Shown here one piece after another: positions 12,425-16,284 of a stretch of DNA of 16,284 nucleotides. A model generated the notes under the pieces. It was not told the DNA's origin and searched no databases. It saw nothing but the letters and a program-made list of their open reading frames with translations. The position numbers and the translations under genes are program-made. Source of the stretch: Acidobacteriota bacterium (GTDB lineage: Bacteria > Acidobacteriota > Blastocatellia > Pyrinomonadales > Pyrinomonadaceae); contig JAEWBM010000135.1 in NCBI GenBank assembly GCA_023391155.1, forward strand, positions 1 to 16,284. The letters are read 5' to 3'. How positions within the stretch are numbered: the stretch's first letter is position 1; each line of letters starts with the position of its first letter.

Positions 12425-13525
12425 TTAAACGTTGAAGCGGAAATTCACGACATCGCCTTCCTGCATGACGTATTCCTTTCCTTCGAGCCGGACAAGGCCT
12501 TTTTCTTTAGCGGCGTTCATCGAGCCGCTGGCGACGAGGTCGTCGTAAGAAACGATCTCGGCACGGATAAAGCCGCGTTCGATATCGGTATGGATCGTCC
12601 CGGCGGCCTGCGGTGCGCGTGTGCCTATCGGAATAGGCCAGGCTCGGACCTCTTTTTCGCCCGCGGTGAGAAAGCTCATGAGGCCGAGCATGTGGTACGC
12701 GGCCTGGATCAGTTTATCAACGCCCGAGGATTCGAGGCCCAGGTCTTTGAGATAATCGGCCCGGTCAGCGGGGTCAAGCGCGACGAGCTCTGCCTCAAGC
12801 TTTGCACAGATCGGCACAACGTCGGCGTTTTCCTTCGCGGCGTGCTCAATGACGGCCTGAACGTGCGGGTTCGCGGCAGGGTCGGCAAGCGACCCCTCGT
12901 CGACGTTTGCGGCATAGATGGTCGGCTTTGTCGTCAACAGAAACCATCGGCGGACGATAGCCCGTTCATCGTCGTCGAGAGCGGCCGCCCGGGCGGGACG
13001 GCCATCTTCGAGAACGGGAAGCAGCTTTTCGATGATCTCGATCTCGCGCTTGGCATCTTTGTCGCCGGACTTTGCGGAGCGGGATGCCTTTTCCTTGCGT
13101 TTTTCGAGCGAGGCGAGGTCGGCGAGTGCGAGCTCGATCTGGATCGTTTCGATATCGCGGATCGGGTCGACCGAGCCCTCTACGTGGACGATGTTCTCAT
13201 CTTCGAAGCATCGCACCACCTGGATAACGGCATCGGTTTCGCGGATGTTGGCGAGAAATTGATTCCCGAGGCCCTCCCCCTTTGACGCTCCGCGTACCAG
13301 CCCGGCAATATCGACGAACTCTACAGTCGCGGGAACTGTCCGCTGAGCCTTATTCATTGCCACCAGGACGGGAAGCCGTTCGTCCGGAACGGGAACCACA
13401 CCGACGTTAGGTTCAATGGTCGCGAAGGGGTAGTTTGCGGCGAGGGCCGCCTCTTGGGCAGTAAGTGCGTTAAAAAGGGTAGACTTGCCTACATTCGGCA
13501 GGCCGACGATTCCGGCTTGTAGCAT
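12425..13525 (-). CDS. ychF: YchF, Obg-family redox-regulated ATPase
   Basis: The 366-aa protein has the usual length for YchF, a universal P-loop ATPase of the Obg group that binds ribosomes and is linked to translation and oxidative-stress responses. The P-loop GLPNVGKS is at 8-15, the G3 motif [19 protein letters not shown] at 72-90, and the G4 motif NVDE at 207-210 in place of NKxD, which explains ATP preference. A coiled-coil insertion is at about 130-170. The TGS domain is about 283-366 ([19 protein letters not shown], ending [11 protein letters not shown]). ATG 13525 is fixed by the family N-terminus. No Shine-Dalgarno precedes it. On the minus strand a TTGACC (13557-13552) lies upstream, but a -10 at standard spacing would almost touch the ATG. 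It is divergent from the membrane-protein operon. Confidence 0.97.
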   Translation of the reverse strand: MLQAGIVGLPNVGKSTLFNALTAQEAALAANYPFATIEPNVGVVPVPDERLPVLVAMNKAQRTVPATVEFVDIAGLVRGASKGEGLGNQFLANIRETDAVIQVVRCFEDENIVHVEGSVDPIRDIETIQIELALADLASLEKRKEKASRSAKSGDKDAKREIEIIEKLLPVLEDGRPARAAALDDDERAIVRRWFLLTTKPTIYAANVDEGSLADPAANPHVQAVIEHAAKENADVVPICAKLEAELVALDPADRADYLKDLGLESSGVDKLIQAAYHMLGLMSFLTAGEKEVRAWPIPIGTRAPQAAGTIHTDIERGFIRAEIVSYDDLVASGSMNAAKEKGLVRLEGKEYVMQEGDVVNFRFNV

Positions 13526-13622
13526 ATTAGTAGATGGACGGCCCCGGGGGCGGTCAAAACTTCATATTCTACCTGCCGCGAACGGCAAACAAAAGCGTGG
13601 AGCGGCCCGCCGAGTTTTTACC

Positions 13623-13650
13623 TTAACCGCGTTTCGGTTACATTTATCAA
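13623..13650 (+). promoter_or_regulatory. weak candidate promoter for the membrane-protein operon
   Basis: TTAACC (13623-13628) and TATCAA (13645-13650), each 4 of 6 consensus, are 16 bases apart in the divergent region shared with ychF. A small AACCG/CGGTT inverted repeat (13625-13639) overlaps it. Confidence 0.3.
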
Positions 13651-13674
13651 CTGAGGCGGGGCCTTTCGGAAGAA

Positions 13675-15669
13675 ATGATCTATTCATTGTCCTTAATGCT
13701 GCTGATCACGGCGGGCGGGTTTGCCCTGACGTACCTGATCAGCGACGACGAGCCGATCCTGTGGCGAGCAGCGGCGGGATGCGTTATCGGCACGGCCATT
13801 TTCGGCACGGCGGGGTTTGTGCTGGGGATGGCGTTTGGCTTGACGCCGGCTGTCGTGGCCGGGGCGATGGTCGTGACGCTCAGCCCGCTGCTGTTATTCG
13901 CCTTTGGCGACCGCCGGCAGAGATTTGACCGGGAACGGTCGAACGCGTTCGGCAGGGTCCAGACCGCAGGACGAGACGGGTTTCTGCGCGGAGTTTACTA
14001 TTTCGTTTTTCTCGTCCTTTTCGTGCTATTTTTCGACAGGGCGATCATCGTGAACGACAGTGGGATCTTCACCGGAGGCTCGAACAATCTCGGCGACCTG
14101 CCGTTTCACCTGGGTGCGATCTATTCATTTTTGGAGAACGGATTTACGCTAGAGAACCCGAATTTCGAGGGGACAAAGTTCACATACCCGTTCATTTCCG
14201 ATCTGGCGACCGCGATGTTTATGCGGATCGGAGCCGAGCTGCGGGACGCGATGGCGGTCCAGAATGTGCTTTGGGCGATGTCGCTGCTGATACTGCTGGT
14301 TCGGTTTGTTGAGAAACTTGTTAAAGACAAGGGCGTAGCCCGGCTGATGCCGGTGATCTTCTTTTTGAGCGGCGGGCTCGGGTTCATCTGGCTGATCGGC
14401 GACGCGTGGGGACACGCGGGGGGATTCTGGAACTATCTCTCGAACCTTCCGAAAGACTATACGATCGGCGACGAGTTTCGGTGGGGCAATACTCTGACGA
14501 CGCTGTTTCTTACGCAGCGGAGCCTGCTGCTCGGGATGCCGATCACGCTGGTGATATTGGACGTGATCTACCGGATCGGCGAGAGCAATCGGACAAGCCG
14601 GCGAGATCGGTCGGCATTGATCACGGCTGGCCTATTGGCCGGCGCGTTGATCCTTATACATCCACACAGTCTTTTTGTGTTGTTCGTCGTATCGGCCTTT
14701 GCGGTGTTCACCGGTTGGCGGCGGGAGAATCTGGTCGCCTGGGCGATCTTTGCAGCGGCGGTGGCCGCGGCCGCGTTGCCGGAGCTGGCATGGATGATGA
14801 GCGGCAGCGCGACGAAGGCGGGAAGCTTTTTTGGGTGGAAATTTGGATGGGATAAGGGTGAGGCTAACTTTTTCTGGTTTTGGCTGAAGAACACGGGGGC
14901 ATTCATTCCGCTTTTGGCGCTTGGTTTCTATCTTATTTATCGGGACGCGATGCGGGAACCGGCGGCCGATGATGCGCCTGTGAAGAAAGGTAAGAAGGCC
15001 AAGGCGCGTGCGGAGGCTGAGAGGGCACGGCCGGAACGGGATATCAGGCTGCTGTGGATGTACGCGCCGTTCTTTTTTCTTTTCGTACTCGGGAATGCGG
15101 CACGGCTTGCGCCATGGGTCTGGGACAATATAAAGATCCTGGTCTATTGGCATATGTTCTCGACGATCTTTGTCGCGATCGCGGTCGTTTGGCTTTGGCG
15201 AAAACGCGACTGGTTTGCGGCGGCGGCAGCGCTATGCCTGGTAGTTTTGACGCTCGCGGGAGTCGCGGACATTTGGCGGACGGTGAGCAAGCAGGTGCAT
15301 TGGAACGTCTATGACCCGGATGCGATCCTCGTTGCGCAGCGGATCAGGGCATCGACGCCGCGAGATGCGGTGTTTCTAAACAATTCGACATATAATTCGG
15401 CGGTGGTACTGAGCGGGCGGACGTCCGTGGTGAGATATCCCGGCCATCTCTTCTCCCATGGGATAGAGTGGCAAGGCCGGGCCGAGGATATGAAAGCGAT
15501 CTATCGCGGTGGCGAACGGGCTGAGGCTTTGATCGACCAATACGGGGTGGATCATGTGTTGATCTCGCCAAACGAACGAAAGGAAGTGAGACTCAATGAG
15601 GACTACTTCAAACGGTACCCCGTGATCGCCCAGGCGGGGGAATATAAGGTCTACAGGGTCAGGGACTGA
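13675..15669 (+). CDS. Polytopic membrane protein, GT-C glycosyltransferase-like
   Basis: The 664-aa protein starts at ATG 13675, with GGAAGA just upstream. It has about a dozen hydrophobic segments, a basic cytosolic loop (427-458, KKGKKAKARAEAERARPER) and a soluble C-terminal domain (540-664). After the third hydrophobic segment comes NNLGDLPFHLGAIYSF, in which D141 and H145 sit where GT-C glycosyltransferases carry their catalytic acidic residue on the outer face. The C-terminal part (TPRDAVFLNN; VVRYPGHLFSHGIEW; YGVDHVLISPNE) resembles the outer domains of bacterial GT-C-like membrane proteins. Such enzymes move sugars from lipid-linked donors. The exact family is uncertain (DUF2298-like or PTPS-related are options). 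The next gene starts 4 bases later and is also a GT-C-type protein, so they should act together in envelope glycosylation. Confidence 0.85.
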   Translation: MIYSLSLMLLITAGGFALTYLISDDEPILWRAAAGCVIGTAIFGTAGFVLGMAFGLTPAVVAGAMVVTLSPLLLFAFGDRRQRFDRERSNAFGRVQTAGRDGFLRGVYYFVFLVLFVLFFDRAIIVNDSGIFTGGSNNLGDLPFHLGAIYSFLENGFTLENPNFEGTKFTYPFISDLATAMFMRIGAELRDAMAVQNVLWAMSLLILLVRFVEKLVKDKGVARLMPVIFFLSGGLGFIWLIGDAWGHAGGFWNYLSNLPKDYTIGDEFRWGNTLTTLFLTQRSLLLGMPITLVILDVIYRIGESNRTSRRDRSALITAGLLAGALILIHPHSLFVLFVVSAFAVFTGWRRENLVAWAIFAAAVAAAALPELAWMMSGSATKAGSFFGWKFGWDKGEANFFWFWLKNTGAFIPLLALGFYLIYRDAMREPAADDAPVKKGKKAKARAEAERARPERDIRLLWMYAPFFFLFVLGNAARLAPWVWDNIKILVYWHMFSTIFVAIAVVWLWRKRDWFAAAAALCLVVLTLAGVADIWRTVSKQVHWNVYDPDAILVAQRIRASTPRDAVFLNNSTYNSAVVLSGRTSVVRYPGHLFSHGIEWQGRAEDMKAIYRGGERAEALIDQYGVDHVLISPNERKEVRLNEDYFKRYPVIAQAGEYKVYRVRD

Positions 15670-15673
15670 CGGT

Positions 15674-16284
15674 ATGGAACAGGCCGTTACGCACGATATT
15701 TCAGAGAAAAGGCGGTTTGATTGGCCGTGGCTGCTGAGCTGTGCGGCAATAACGGTGGTAGCCGCCTTTCTGCGGTTCTATTGGCTGGCGCTAAAGCCGT
15801 TTCACCATGACGAGGGCGTGAACGGATGGTTCCTGACGAACCTGTTTCGTGACGGTGAGTACCGTTACGACCCGGCGAATTATCACGGGCCGACGCTTTA
15901 TTACATATCGCTGGCTTTCGCCAAGGTTTTCGGGCTAGAAACCGTGCCGGTTCGGTGGAGCGTCGCAGTGTGGGGCGTGCTCACGGTCATCCTGGCCTTC
16001 TATCTAAAGCGTTACATCGGCCGGGTCGGGGCGCTTGCGGCGGGAGCACTGATCGCCCTTTCGCCGGGGATGGTCTATATCTCGCGGTACTTCATCCACG
16101 AGATGTTCTTCGTGTTTCTCGGGCTCGCGCTGGTGATCGCAGTGGTCTTTTTTATCGAGAACCGGCCTGCGGGGCCGGGGGCGATCGCGTGGATGGCACT
16201 GCTCCTGCTCGTCGCTTTTTTTCCGACGACGCATAGTTCGGCGGTGTGGCTTTCCGGCAGCGAGACTGCCTCGACAGGGTGGCT
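15674..16284 (+). CDS. TIGR03663/Agl23-like membrane protein, N-terminal part (cut by window end)
   Basis: An open frame of 203 codons runs from ATG 15674 to the window end, with no stop. AGGGA (15661-15665), inside the end of the preceding gene, is a suitable ribosome site. After a short cytosolic start and TM1 (about 19-40) comes KPFHHDEGVNGWFLTNLF (41-58). The Asp-Glu pair (46-47) sits in the first outer loop, where GT-C enzymes keep catalytic acids. EYRYDPANYHGPTLYY (62-77) is the hallmark I associate with TIGR03663. Further TM helices are near 96-114, 117-133, 143-161 and 168-183. In haloarchaea the Agl23 member is described as associated with flippase activity in S-layer N-glycosylation. 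Its bacterial role is not settled. The complete protein should be much longer. Confidence 0.85.
   Translation, partial: MEQAVTHDISEKRRFDWPWLLSCAAITVVAAFLRFYWLALKPFHHDEGVNGWFLTNLFRDGEYRYDPANYHGPTLYYISLAFAKVFGLETVPVRWSVAVWGVLTVILAFYLKRYIGRVGALAAGALIALSPGMVYISRYFIHEMFFVFLGLALVIAVVFFIENRPAGPGAIAWMALLLLVAFFPTTHSSAVWLSGSETASTGW

Noticed and set aside
12590..13285. 231-aa open frame on the + strand
   Set aside because: It is fully antisense to ychF, a universal gene with all motifs intact. Long antisense frames are expected from GC-rich codon use.
16200..16284. Possible frameshift near the end of the TIGR03663-like gene
   Set aside because: The last residues (PTTHSSAVWLSGSETASTGW) looked less familiar, but the two other frames give a stop or an Arg-rich string. 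The family has a variable loop here, so the main frame is kept.

Overview
The window looks like a chromosomal stretch of a GC-rich, Gram-negative-type bacterium. My best guess is Acidobacteriota (Blastocatellia/Pyrinomonadaceae-like). The basis is the gene mix rather than any marker gene: a FecR plus Tyr/Trp-rich (DUF6600-type) secreted protein, a zinc ribbon/NHL-propeller membrane protein, a paired M16 peptidase operon, and a TIGR03663 (Agl23-like) membrane protein. I see no mobile element, CRISPR array, prophage or rRNA. No stretch of 300 bases lacks a gene.

Left part (1-5432, + strand): three separately transcribed genes. They are a cytosolic coiled-coil/GAF-like protein behind a very good sigma70-type promoter, a membrane protein (zinc ribbon, L7/L12-like segment, one TM helix, outer NHL propeller) that may be translated from a leaderless mRNA, and a large exported FecR/DUF6600-type protein. 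A strong terminator separates the last of these from the convergent M16 operon.

Middle (5437-10254): a two-gene minus-strand operon encodes two exported M16 peptidases. One has the HxxEH zinc site and the other only the Arg/Tyr pair, which fits an obligate heterodimer. Next come a 72-aa unknown gene on the + strand and a minus-strand POT-family peptide/H+ symporter. Exported peptidases beside a di/tripeptide importer suggest peptide scavenging, though this is inference.

Right of that (10373-12346): two tandem, related small membrane proteins on the + strand, then a CAT-anticodon tRNA and tRNA-Glu(CTC), each with its own plausible promoter, ending in a bidirectional terminator. On the minus strand lie two small exported cysteine-containing proteins. 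One has 16 Cys in about 135 residues, arranged in repeated CC-x(n)-CPMK units, and is probably a metal (copper-like) binding protein.

Right end (12425-16284): minus-strand ychF (universal Obg-family ATPase) is divergent from a + strand operon of two large polytopic membrane proteins. The first resembles GT-C glycosyltransferases. The second is a TIGR03663/Agl23-like protein cut off by the window edge. Together they point to envelope glycan or protein glycosylation. Nothing here is an obviously complete new system. The best leads are the zinc ribbon/L7L12/NHL composite, the cysteine-rich pair, the complementary M16 pair and the GT-C/TIGR03663 pair.
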